From Trinickia caryophylli (GTDB lineage Bacteria; Pseudomonadota; Gammaproteobacteria; Burkholderiales; Burkholderiaceae), in NCBI RefSeq assembly GCF_034424545.1, contig NZ_CP139971.1, forward strand, positions 2,108,001 through 2,172,000: 64,000 nt of DNA, in the 5' to 3' direction. Numbering within the stretch: position 1 is the first letter of the stretch; each line of letters begins with the position of its first letter. Positions 50,781 to 59,840 of this stretch are shown here, in pieces. The notes beneath the pieces were generated by a model, which saw only the letters and a list, made by a program, of their open reading frames with translations, searched no databases and was not told the origin of the DNA. Both the position numbers and the translations under genes were made by a program.

Positions 50781-53700
50781 ATGTCGGAATTTTTCATCAA
50801 GCGGCCCGTGTTCGCATGGGTCATCGCGATCGTCGTCATGCTCGGCGGGCTGCTCGCACTGCGCACGCTTGCCGTGGCGCAATACCCGGAAATCGCGCCC
50901 ACCACCATATCCGTCATGGCCAGCTATCCCGGTGCGGATGCGCAGACGATCGAGAATTCGGTCACGCGCGTCATCGAGCAGGGAATGACGGGGCTCGACA
51001 ACCTGCAGTACATGTCGGCGACCTCCAACTCGACAGGCGAGGTCGAAGTCAGGTTGACCTTCACCCAGGACGCCAATGCTGACGTGGCTCAGATGCAGGT
51101 GCAAAACAAGCTGCAGCTCGTCACCTCGCAATTGCCGCAGATCGTACAGGCCTCGGGCCTCTCGGTGACGAAATCGTCGGCGAGCTTCCTGATGGTGATC
51201 GGGTTCGTATCGACCGATGGCCGGCTGTCTTCCGCCGACCTCGACGATTACGTGGCGAGCACGCTCAACGACACGATCAAGCGCGTGCCCGGCGTCGGCA
51301 ATACCCAGTTGTTCGGCTCGCCATACGCGATGCGGATCTGGCTCGACCCTACCCGGCTGGCGCACTATGCGTTGATGCCGGCGGACATCGAAGCGTCGCT
51401 GAGGGCGCAGAACACGCAGGTGTCGGCCGGGCAGTTGGGCGCTCAGCCGGCGCGCCCGGGGCAGCAGCTCAATGCGACGGTTACCGCGCGCAGTCGCCTG
51501 CAGACGCCGGAACAGTTCGGCAACGTCATCGTGAAGAGCGGGGCTGACGGCGCGATCGTCCGCCTGCGCGATGTCGCACGGGTCGAGCTCGGCGCGGAGA
51601 ACTACACCTACAGCTCGCGCTACAACGGCATGCCGGCTTCGGGCCTCGGCATCAACCTCGCGGCCGATGCGAACGCGATCACCGTCGCCCGGGCCGTCAA
51701 GGCGTCGATCCACGCGCTTTCCGGCACGCTGCCCGCAGGGGTGAAGGTGTTCTACCCGTACGATACGACGCCCTTCGTGACGCATTCGATCAAGGGGGTC
51801 GTGAAGACGCTGCTGGAGGCCGTCGTCCTGGTCTTCATCGTGATGCTCGTGTTCCTGCGGAGCGTGCGTGCCACGCTGATCCCGGCACTGGCGATTCCGG
51901 TGGTGCTGCTCGGCACGTGGGGCGTGCTTGCGGCCGCCGGCTATTCGATCAACACCCTGACGATGTTCGCCATGGTGCTGTCCATCGGACTGCTGATCGA
52001 CGACGCGATCGTCGTCGTCGAGAACGTCGAGCGCGTCATGGCCGAAGAAGGCCTCTCGCCGCGCGAGGCGACGCGCAAGTCGATGAAGGAGATCACCGGG
52101 GCGCTCGTGGGCATCGCGACGGTTCTGTCCGCCGTGTTCGTGCCGATGGCGTTCTTCTCCGGGGCCACCGGCGTCATTTATCGGCAGTTCTCCGTCACGA
52201 TCGTCACGTCCATGCTGCTGTCGGTGCTCGTCGCGCTGATTCTCACCCCTGCGCTGTGCGCAACGTTGCTGCGGCCGCGCGAGGCGCATGGCGGGCGGCG
52301 CGGCCTCGGGAGATGGTTCGACTCCACGTTCGAGCGCGGCGTCGCGGCTTACGGCACCGGTGTGCGGGGCGTACTGGCTCGCGGCAATCGAATACTCATC
52401 GCCTTCGTTGTCTCCCTTGGGGTGCTTGCCTGGTTGTTCGGCCGCCTGCCCGGCTCCTTCCTGCCCGTGGAGGACCAGGGAATCGTAATGACCGCGGTGC
52501 AGTTGCCCACGGGCGCGCTGCGCGACAGGACGGCGCGCGTGCTCGACGAGGTGACGCGCTACTACCTGAGCGAGGAGCGCGATGCGGTCGAGGGCGTCAT
52601 GACGATCGAGGGCTTCGGCTTCAGCGGGTCGGGACAGAACGTGGGGCTCGCGTTCGTGCGGCTGAAGCCCTTCGCCGAACGGCGCGCGGCGCGCCTCTCG
52701 GCGGAGGCCGTGGCGCAGCGTGCGACGGCGGCTTTCGAGCGGATCACCGATGCGCAGGTGTATGCGCTGCTGCCTCCCGCGATCGAGGAGATGGGAACGT
52801 CGAACGGTTTCGACTTCTACCTGGAAGACAGCAACGGCACGGGGCGTGACCGGCTCGCCGCCATGCGTGACCGCGTGCTGGCCGCCGCCTCGCGCAGCCC
52901 GCTGCTAAGCAACACGCGGCCGGCCGGCCAGGAGGCCGCACCCCAGTTCGTCGTCGATATCGATCAGGAGAAGGCGAGTGCGCTCGGGCTGAGTCTGCAT
53001 GACGTCAATACCACGCTGTCGGTCGCGTGGGGAGGTGATTACGTCAACGACTTCATCGATCGCGGCCGTGTGAAGAAGGTTTACCTGCAGTCCGTTGCGG
53101 ATTTCCGGATGCAGCCGGGCGATATCGACCACTGGTTCGTGCGCAACGGAGGCGGCGAGATGGTGCCGTTCTCGTCGTTTGTGCGGAGCAGATGGGCGCT
53201 GAGCCCGACGCAACTCGAGCGCTACAACGGCCGCGCCGCGGTGCAGATTCAGGGCGAGGCTGCGCCGGGCGTGAGCTCCGGTGCGGCCATGCGGGAGGTG
53301 GACCGCCTCGTCTCGCAATTGCCCGCCGGATACCGCCACGAATGGACCGGGCTGTCATGGCAGGAGCGACTGTCGCGCGACCAGGCCACCGCGCTCTATG
53401 TGATGTCGGCGCTGGTGGTGTTCCTGTGTCTCGCGGCGCTGTACGAGAGCTGGTCGATCCCGCTCGCGGTGATGCTCGCCGCGCCGATCGGCATCGCCGG
53501 CGCCGTATTGGCCGCGCTGGCATTCGGGCAGACCAACGACATCTATTTCAAGGTGGGATTGCTGACGACGATCGGCCTGGCGGCGAAGAACGCGATTCTC
53601 ATCGTCGAGTTCGCGCTGGAGCGCGAGGCGCAGGGCGAGCGGGCCGTGGATGCGGCCATCGGGGCAGCGATACAGCGCCTGCGCCCGATTCTCATGACAT

Positions 53701-53963
53701 CGCTGGCGTTCATTCTCGGGGTTGCGCCGCTCGTGCTCGCAACGGGGGCGGGGTCGGGCGCGCAGCACTCGATCGGTATTGGCGTAATGGGCGGAATGAT
53801 TGCCTCGACAGCCGTGGGCGCGCTCGTCATTCCCTTGTTTTTCGTAGCGGTGCGCATGGCGTTTGGCGGTTCGCCGCGGGCTTCGGGCCATGTCGGAGCA
53901 GGGGGCGGGTCCGGGCAGGACACGCCAAACGATCGGAAGGATGACGGGGGAGAGGCGCGATGA
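50781..53963 (+). CDS. RND (HAE1) multidrug efflux pump
   Basis: A 1060-aa inner-membrane transporter. It starts FFIKRPVFAWVIAIVVMLGG, has the porter-domain repeats, and a helix 4 with LSIGLLIDDAIVVVENVERV holding the paired Asp residues of the proton relay. The second half repeats the plan with KVGLLTTIGLAAKNAILIVEFA. Length and motifs are typical of AcrB/AdeB. It begins eight bases after the adaptor and its stop overlaps the outer-membrane factor start. The substrates are probably drugs, solvents or aromatic acids. Confidence 0.95.
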   Translation: MSEFFIKRPVFAWVIAIVVMLGGLLALRTLAVAQYPEIAPTTISVMASYPGADAQTIENSVTRVIEQGMTGLDNLQYMSATSNSTGEVEVRLTFTQDANADVAQMQVQNKLQLVTSQLPQIVQASGLSVTKSSASFLMVIGFVSTDGRLSSADLDDYVASTLNDTIKRVPGVGNTQLFGSPYAMRIWLDPTRLAHYALMPADIEASLRAQNTQVSAGQLGAQPARPGQQLNATVTARSRLQTPEQFGNVIVKSGADGAIVRLRDVARVELGAENYTYSSRYNGMPASGLGINLAADANAITVARAVKASIHALSGTLPAGVKVFYPYDTTPFVTHSIKGVVKTLLEAVVLVFIVMLVFLRSVRATLIPALAIPVVLLGTWGVLAAAGYSINTLTMFAMVLSIGLLIDDAIVVVENVERVMAEEGLSPREATRKSMKEITGALVGIATVLSAVFVPMAFFSGATGVIYRQFSVTIVTSMLLSVLVALILTPALCATLLRPREAHGGRRGLGRWFDSTFERGVAAYGTGVRGVLARGNRILIAFVVSLGVLAWLFGRLPGSFLPVEDQGIVMTAVQLPTGALRDRTARVLDEVTRYYLSEERDAVEGVMTIEGFGFSGSGQNVGLAFVRLKPFAERRAARLSAEAVAQRATAAFERITDAQVYALLPPAIEEMGTSNGFDFYLEDSNGTGRDRLAAMRDRVLAAASRSPLLSNTRPAGQEAAPQFVVDIDQEKASALGLSLHDVNTTLSVAWGGDYVNDFIDRGRVKKVYLQSVADFRMQPGDIDHWFVRNGGGEMVPFSSFVRSRWALSPTQLERYNGRAAVQIQGEAAPGVSSGAAMREVDRLVSQLPAGYRHEWTGLSWQERLSRDQATALYVMSALVVFLCLAALYESWSIPLAVMLAAPIGIAGAVLAALAFGQTNDIYFKVGLLTTIGLAAKNAILIVEFALEREAQGERAVDAAIGAAIQRLRPILMTSLAFILGVAPLVLATGAGSGAQHSIGIGVMGGMIASTAVGALVIPLFFVAVRMAFGGSPRASGHVGAGGGSGQDTPNDRKDDGGEAR

Positions 53964-55555
53964 GCGCGATGAAGGCGATGAGACCGATTGCCGGGATCGT
54001 TGTGAGAACAACTATATCGGCTTGCCGGACGAAGCACGGCCCATCGCGTGCCGGCGTATGCGCGGCGGGAGCCCTCGCAGCATGCTTTGCGCTCGCGAGC
54101 TGCACCGTTGGCCCCGATTACCGTCCGACGGCTTTGCCCGTACCCGACGCCTGGTCCTCGGCGGGAGGGCAGACCTCGGCAGGCCGGCCCGAGCTCGCGC
54201 GATGGTGGACTCGGCTCGGTGATCCGCTGCTCGACGCGCTCGTCGACGAGGCAGTGGCCGGCAATCTCGACGTTGCGAGCGCGCAGGCGAAAGTGCGCGA
54301 GGCGCGCGCGATGTATCGGCAGGCCGGCGCAACGATGTTCCCTGCGCTGAAGGGGGCTGTTTCCGGGACGCGTTCCGGCGGCGCGAGCCGCCGGCTGTCG
54401 TCGGGTGCTCCCGGCAGCTCGTCGGGCGATCGGAGCGGCGCGAGCGGATCAGGCCTGTCGGCCGGTTCGAGCGAGCTGTTTCAGGCGGGATTCGACGCGA
54501 GCTGGGAATTGGACCTTTTCGGCGCCAACCGTCGCGCGACGGAGGCGGCGAAGTACGGCGTCGACGCGGCGCAATGGGCATTGATGGCGACGCAGCTTAC
54601 GTTGATCGGCGACGTGGCGTCCTCCTACGTACAGGCGCGCGGTTACCAGGCGCGGCTTGCGCTGGCTCGGAGCACTGCGGCATCGCAGCAGGAAACCGCG
54701 CGCATCACGCAGCTCCGGTACGAAGCGGGCGCCACGTCAGGGCTCGACGCCGCCAATGCGACGGGACAGGCGCAAACGACGCTCGCGGCGGTGCCGGCGC
54801 TCGAGGCGGCCTACACGCAAGCGGTGCACGGCCTTTCCGTGTTGTCGGGGCGAACTCCCGAGGCGCTGCTGCAGCGAATGAGCGAAGCCGCGCCGCTTCC
54901 CGCGCCACGGTTGCCCATTGCCATTGGCGTGCCCGCCGACGTGCTGCTGACGCGCCCTGATGTGCGGCTGGCGGAGCGCCGATACGCGCAATCCACTGCA
55001 CGGGTGGGGCAGGCCGAGGCTGCGCGTTATCCCAGCGTCAACCTCGTCGGAAGCATCGTGACCACGGGTGCGCGGCCCGGCGAGTTGAGCCGGCGCTCGT
55101 CGATCGGCTGGTCGTTCGGGCCGTCCATCACGGTTCCGATTTTCAACGGCGGCAGGCTCAAGGCGGGTGTCGAGGTGGCTCGCGCCGAGCAGGACCAGTC
55201 TTTCGTCGCCTATCGTCAGGCCGTCTTGATCGCGCTGAAGGATGTGGAGGATGCGAGCGTTGCTTTGTCCCGGGAGACCGAGCGCATCGCGGCGCAGCAG
55301 GCAGCCGTTGCGTCTTATCGGACGTCTTCGGACCTTGCCCACTTGCTGTACCGGACGGGTGCGACCGGCTTTCTCGAAGTCCTGACCGCGGAGCGCTCGC
55401 TCTATCAACTGCAGGACGCACTTATCCAGAGCGAGGTTTTGCTCGCCGTCCATTACGTCGCGTTGAACAAGGCGCTCGGCGGAGGATGGGACGGGCAAAC
55501 GGACACGTCGAGCTCGAGCGTCGCCCGCCCTCCTCTGACGAACGTATCGGACTGA
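53960..55555 (+). CDS. RND outer-membrane factor (NodT/OprM family lipoprotein)
   Basis: A 531-aa TolC-like channel. The lipobox LASC followed by TVGPDYRPTALPVPDAW is diagnostic, and the SFQAGFDASWELDLFGANRR-like and GPSITVPIFNGGRL blocks mark the two repeats. It overlaps the pump by ATGA at 53960-53963. Residues about 134-172 form a Gly/Ser/Arg-rich stretch (GGASRRLSSGAPGSSSGDRS) that is longer than in most relatives. Confidence 0.92.
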   Translation: MSAMKAMRPIAGIVVRTTISACRTKHGPSRAGVCAAGALAACFALASCTVGPDYRPTALPVPDAWSSAGGQTSAGRPELARWWTRLGDPLLDALVDEAVAGNLDVASAQAKVREARAMYRQAGATMFPALKGAVSGTRSGGASRRLSSGAPGSSSGDRSGASGSGLSAGSSELFQAGFDASWELDLFGANRRATEAAKYGVDAAQWALMATQLTLIGDVASSYVQARGYQARLALARSTAASQQETARITQLRYEAGATSGLDAANATGQAQTTLAAVPALEAAYTQAVHGLSVLSGRTPEALLQRMSEAAPLPAPRLPIAIGVPADVLLTRPDVRLAERRYAQSTARVGQAEAARYPSVNLVGSIVTTGARPGELSRRSSIGWSFGPSITVPIFNGGRLKAGVEVARAEQDQSFVAYRQAVLIALKDVEDASVALSRETERIAAQQAAVASYRTSSDLAHLLYRTGATGFLEVLTAERSLYQLQDALIQSEVLLAVHYVALNKALGGGWDGQTDTSSSSVARPPLTNVSD

Positions 55556-55562
55556 CTCTTTC

Positions 55563-56501
55563 ATGCGAGCAGTGATCAAACTATTGGCCGATACGTCGGC
55601 CCTCCTTTCCACGTTCATACCGGGTCACGACGCGAAGTCGCGTTTTCGCAGGCTGCGCATATGGCTCTACGCGGCGCTTTATCCCGGTGCCGCGTACTGC
55701 TGGTTCAAGGCGCTTTCGCAGAACCGTTTTCTCGTCGATATGGCGCGGCAGGATCGGCGTTTCGCGGAGCAGCCGTTTCATGGCCTGGTGCGCCGACATC
55801 TCGACGCAGTGGCACGCGTTGCGATGATGCGCGACCATTTCACGTTCATGGGCCGATTGTTCGGCGAGCCGATCGCCGAGCGGCTGTATTTGCGCCACGA
55901 GCGGATCGTGCTGGCCACGTCTCCCGATTTCACGATCGTGCTCAAAACGGTCACGCGCTGCCGGCGCGAGGGATTCCTGACGGTCGCATGTACCGACATT
56001 GCAACCGGGGTGGATCTCGCGTGGGCAACGCTCACGATCGAGCAGCGGCCTGACGGCCACGCGCCCGAGCTTTTCATCGGCGGCTTGCAGGGCCCGGCGG
56101 GCGAAGCCCGCGAGCGCGTGCGTTCGGTCACCCGGGCGAATTACGGGTTGCGGCCGAAGGCGGCGGTCATGGAGGCGATTTGCGCATTGTGCGGCCTGCT
56201 TGACATTCGCGCACTGACGGCGGTGACCCGTGCCTTCCATATATCGACAGCGAATGCCAACGCGTTCAGATCGGATTACGACGCCTTCTGGCAGGAGATG
56301 GGGGGCGTCCGGATCGGCGATCGCTTCGTGTTGCCGCTGATCCCGCCTCATCGCACGATAGACGATGTCCCGTCGAACAAGCGCGCGGCCTTCCGGCGCC
56401 GCCAGACGTTGATATCGGAAATGAAACGCGAGATTCGGGACAACCTCGAGCGCCTGCTTCTGGGAGAGCGGTCGATGTGCGAGGTCGAGCGGGCCGAATG
56501 A
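55563..56501 (+). CDS. VirK/YbjX-family protein (DUF535)
   Basis: A 312-aa protein of the DUF535 family, to which VirK of Shigella/Salmonella and YbjX belong: MARQDRRFAEQPFHGLVRRHL, RDHFTFMGRLF, LFIGGLQGPAGEA and ANYGLRPKAAVMEAICAL. Members affect envelope resistance and virulence by unknown means. It starts eight bases after the outer-membrane factor, so it is the fourth gene of the efflux operon and may act in the same envelope-stress response. Confidence 0.85.
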   Translation: MRAVIKLLADTSALLSTFIPGHDAKSRFRRLRIWLYAALYPGAAYCWFKALSQNRFLVDMARQDRRFAEQPFHGLVRRHLDAVARVAMMRDHFTFMGRLFGEPIAERLYLRHERIVLATSPDFTIVLKTVTRCRREGFLTVACTDIATGVDLAWATLTIEQRPDGHAPELFIGGLQGPAGEARERVRSVTRANYGLRPKAAVMEAICALCGLLDIRALTAVTRAFHISTANANAFRSDYDAFWQEMGGVRIGDRFVLPLIPPHRTIDDVPSNKRAAFRRRQTLISEMKREIRDNLERLLLGERSMCEVERAE

Positions 56502-56527
56502 TCGGCGCCGCCGTCGTGACAGGGGAA

Positions 56528-57676
56528 TCAGAAGCGATGAATCATCGCTACGCGGTAGGCCATTTGATTGCCGCCCGACGATGCACCGGCCGACCCGATG
56601 ATGCGCGCGCGATCGAAATCCGTTCCCGTTTTCCCGGTTGCGCGCTGATAAGCACCCTGGATGTACACCGATGTCCGCTTGCTGAGGTCGTAGTCGAGCG
56701 TGAGCGAAACGTGGTGCCAGCTCGGCGACGCGTCACCCGACGTGGCCGTGACACGTGCGTGCGTAAAGGTGTAGGCTGCGCCGAGCCAAAAATTGGGCTC
56801 GAAGAAATACTGGCCATTGATTTCGAAGTTATCGAACTTCCACGCATTCTGGCTGCCCGATGCGGGCTGATTGGCGAAGTAGAGATTCGCGCTCGGCTTG
56901 TACACGTCGACATGGGAGTAGGCTGCCGAGACGGTGAGCTTGTCGTTGAACTTGTACGACAGTGCCACGTCGATGTTTTGATGAGTCTCGCCGACGAATA
57001 CCGCATCGTCGCTCGACAGTGCGCCGGCGGCGCTGGTGCCCGCGTTGTTCGTCCTGAGGTAGGCGACGGCTGCGGAGAACGCCGCCATCTGATATTGAGC
57101 GGAAGCGCTGTACACGCGGTTCCGAGCAAATCCCCCGGCCTGGTTGCTGAAGCCGTACAGCACTTCGCCCTTGAAACCGGCGTAGGCCGGCGAAACGTAC
57201 TTGACGCTGTTCTGAATCCGGTAATCGAGGTCGGAATTGTCGTTATCGTATGGGTGTGCACTGAAGTCTCCCCCCCAACTCCCCGCGGCCGTAAAGGGGC
57301 TCCACATGTCGACCGTGGGATCGTATTGGCGTCCGAACGTGAGTGTGCCGTATCGGTCCGAAGTCAATCCCACGTAGGCCTGCCGTCCGAACATGCGTGA
57401 TGCGAGTCCGACGTTTCCGTTGCTTGCATTAAAGGCGTTTTCCAACACGAAGATTGCGGAGAGTCCTCCGCCGAGATCCTCGGATCCCTTCAATCCCCAA
57501 AAGCTGGCGATGGTATTGCCGCTCACCATCTGGTAGGTGCGGCTTCCGGCGGCATTGGTCGTGAAATTAATGCCTTCGTCGATCAAACCATATAGCGTGA
57601 CGGCATTCTGCGCATGACCAGCCGTGCTGAAAGCGGCCAGGCTCGCGGCCGCGAGGGCCGGAATATTTTTTTTCAT
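56528..57676 (-). CDS. general porin (OmpC-like, 16-strand)
   Basis: A 382-aa porin with signal peptide ending TAGHAQN, first strand AVTLYGLIDEGINF, the SFWGLKGSEDLGGGLSAIFVLENAF segment and terminal phenylalanine (IHRF). It belongs to a different subgroup from the two aromatic-cluster porins (longer, with loop SWGGDFSAHPYDNDNSDLDY). The ATG at 57676 has GGAGATC upstream. It is convergent with the DUF535 gene and lies 55 bp from the cytochrome b561 gene upstream of it. Confidence 0.92.
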   Translation of the reverse strand: MKKNIPALAAASLAAFSTAGHAQNAVTLYGLIDEGINFTTNAAGSRTYQMVSGNTIASFWGLKGSEDLGGGLSAIFVLENAFNASNGNVGLASRMFGRQAYVGLTSDRYGTLTFGRQYDPTVDMWSPFTAAGSWGGDFSAHPYDNDNSDLDYRIQNSVKYVSPAYAGFKGEVLYGFSNQAGGFARNRVYSASAQYQMAAFSAAVAYLRTNNAGTSAAGALSSDDAVFVGETHQNIDVALSYKFNDKLTVSAAYSHVDVYKPSANLYFANQPASGSQNAWKFDNFEINGQYFFEPNFWLGAAYTFTHARVTATSGDASPSWHHVSLTLDYDLSKRTSVYIQGAYQRATGKTGTDFDRARIIGSAGASSGGNQMAYRVAMIHRF

Positions 57677-57731
57677 CGAGATCTCCACATCCGGAAGGAG
57701 GGGGGCGGTTGAGTGACGGCCTTGCGGCGGA

Positions 57732-58295
57732 TTACAGGATTCGCCGCAAGACATCGTTTCGGCGGTCAGGATCGAAAAGCCGGTGTCTCAATGCGCCGGC
57801 GATATGCAAGACGATGAGTGCGAGCAGGGTATAGGCGAGCGTTCTATGCAGCCATTGAAATACGGCAAACCAGTTGTCGTTTTTGGGAAGCAGTTCGGGC
57901 AACTGGCCGATGAAGAACGGCACGCCGTCGCTTTGCGTATAGGTGCTGGACATGGAATAGCCCATCAGCGGAACGACGATTGCCAATAGGTACAGAAGGC
58001 GATGAGCGGTCTTCGCGCTCTTCTTTTCCCATGCCGGCAATCCGGAGGGCAGCGAAAGCGGTGCGGTCCGGGCACGGATTGCCAGTTGCGTCAGAACAAC
58101 CAGCAGCGTGAGCACGCCAAATTCCTTATGCGTGGGGTAGTACCAGTCGTATTTCGTGGCCACGTTGTCGCCCAACCGAACCATGTGCCATCCGGTCCAT
58201 AGTTGCGCGCCGATCAGAATCGCTCTGAGCCAGTGAAGCAGTCTCACCACGAACGGGTATTTGTCGGGTGCGTAATCGACAGTCTGGACTTCCAT
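57732..58295 (-). CDS. cytochrome b561
   Basis: A 187-aa membrane haem protein with four helices. The histidines in RLLHWLRA, TGWH, THKEFG and FQWLHRTLAYTLLALIVLHIAG are placed as in bacterial cytochrome b561. It would move electrons from quinol or ascorbate-type donors across the membrane; bacterial CybB acts as a superoxide:quinone oxidoreductase. It is on the same strand as, and just upstream of, the porin gene and may be cotranscribed. Confidence 0.9.
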   Translation of the reverse strand: MEVQTVDYAPDKYPFVVRLLHWLRAILIGAQLWTGWHMVRLGDNVATKYDWYYPTHKEFGVLTLLVVLTQLAIRARTAPLSLPSGLPAWEKKSAKTAHRLLYLLAIVVPLMGYSMSSTYTQSDGVPFFIGQLPELLPKNDNWFAVFQWLHRTLAYTLLALIVLHIAGALRHRLFDPDRRNDVLRRIL

Positions 58296-58399
58296 TGGTT
58301 TCCCCTCTGGTCAATCGAGTGCGAGGTTTCGAATTGCGGGCCGGCGTCTCGCGCACCGATGGCCGGTGGGCCGTCGATGCGCGTTTCGACAGGACGCGA

Positions 58400-59764
58400 T
58401 CAATGGGCGGAACAGACGCTCCGGCAGCACTCGTGCAATGCTTCGCGAAGCGTTCCCGCCATGAAGTCGGCTTCGCCGAGTTCGAGCGTGAGCGGTGGCG
58501 AGATGACGACCTTGTTCGCGATGGCGCGAACCAGCACGCCGCGCCGGCGCGCGGAATCGGCTACGCGCGCCGCGAAGCCTTCGTTCGGATCGAGCGGTGT
58601 TCGGCTGGCCTTGTCGGTCACCAGGTCGAGCGCCAGCATGAGACCCTTGCCGCGCACATCGCCCACTGTCTCGAATTCCTCTCTCAATGGCAGCAGTTGC
58701 TCGAGCAGATACTTGCCGACTCGCGCGGCGTTGGCCGGCAGATTTTCGGCTTCGACGATGTCGAGTACGGCGAGGGACGCTGCACAGGCGAGCGGGTGGC
58801 CGCTATACGTATAGCCGTGCATCACCACATGAGAGAAGCCTTGTCCATGCTCGATTGCCTGCGCGATCCGTCCGTTGTACATCGTCGCGCCGAGCGGCAC
58901 ATATCCCGCCGAGATGCCCTTGGCGAGGCACAGGATGTCGGCGGCTACCTTCCATCCGCGGCTGCCGAGCATGCTGCCCGTGCGGCCGAATCCGGTGACG
59001 ACTTCGTCGGCTATCAGAAGAATGCCGTGTCGGTCGCAGACTTCGCGAACACGAGGCCAATACGCGGCCGGCGGCACGATCAGGCCGCCGGCGCCTTGCA
59101 CGGGCTCCGCAATGAATGCCGCGATCGTTTGGGGGCCATGGAACGCGATGGCCTCCTCGAACTGCCGGATGCAGTGCTCGACGAGCTGAGCAGGATCTTC
59201 GCAGCCCCACGGGTTGCGATAGAGCCAGGGCGTGTCGAGCAATACGCACCCAGGCAACAATGGGCCGTGGTTATAGTGATATACGCCATTGCCACCCACC
59301 GACGTGCCGCCGATATGCACGCCGTGATAACCGTTGCGCAGCGAAATGAACTTCGTGCGCGACGGCTCGCCTGCCGCGACCCAATACTGGCGTGCCATCT
59401 TCAAAGCGGTTTCGACCGCGTCCGAGCCGCCGCTGCCGAACATCACGCGTTGCATGTCCTCCGCTTCGAACATCGCGCAGAGGCGATCGGCGAGATCGTA
59501 GACGCGCGGATGGGCTACGCCGTCGAACGTCTGGTAGTACGACAATTCGTCCATTTGGCGCGCGATTGCCGCTTTGACTTCGGGCCGGTTATGGCCGACA
59601 TTGACGTTCCACAATCCGCCGACGCCGTCGAGCATCCTCTGCCCGTCGACGTCGAAGACGTAATTGCCCTCTCCTCGGGCGATCACGACGGTGGGTGTGG
59701 AGTGTCCGGCGGCTGCGGAACTCATGGGATGCCAGAAACGCTTTTGACGATTTTGATAGCTCAT
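58400..59764 (-). CDS. class III omega-aminotransferase
   Basis: A 454-aa PLP enzyme. FGSGGSDAVETALKMARQYW, LLIADEVVTGFGRTGSML and the PLP lysine in LCLAKGISAGY match omega-amino-acid:pyruvate and amine:pyruvate transaminases. It would convert an amine or omega-amino acid to an aldehyde. The aldehyde dehydrogenase gene is 76 bp upstream on the same strand, so the pair forms an amine-to-acid module. The substrate (for example a diamine or beta-amino acid) is open. Confidence 0.9.
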   Translation of the reverse strand: MSYQNRQKRFWHPMSSAAAGHSTPTVVIARGEGNYVFDVDGQRMLDGVGGLWNVNVGHNRPEVKAAIARQMDELSYYQTFDGVAHPRVYDLADRLCAMFEAEDMQRVMFGSGGSDAVETALKMARQYWVAAGEPSRTKFISLRNGYHGVHIGGTSVGGNGVYHYNHGPLLPGCVLLDTPWLYRNPWGCEDPAQLVEHCIRQFEEAIAFHGPQTIAAFIAEPVQGAGGLIVPPAAYWPRVREVCDRHGILLIADEVVTGFGRTGSMLGSRGWKVAADILCLAKGISAGYVPLGATMYNGRIAQAIEHGQGFSHVVMHGYTYSGHPLACAASLAVLDIVEAENLPANAARVGKYLLEQLLPLREEFETVGDVRGKGLMLALDLVTDKASRTPLDPNEGFAARVADSARRRGVLVRAIANKVVISPPLTLELGEADFMAGTLREALHECCRSVCSAH

Positions 59765-59840
59765 GGTGTTTGTTGGTACTCGTGAAGTGCTTCGGAATAC
59801 TGCACGGGAGCGACCGCATCGGTCGCCGGTTTCCGTGCGC

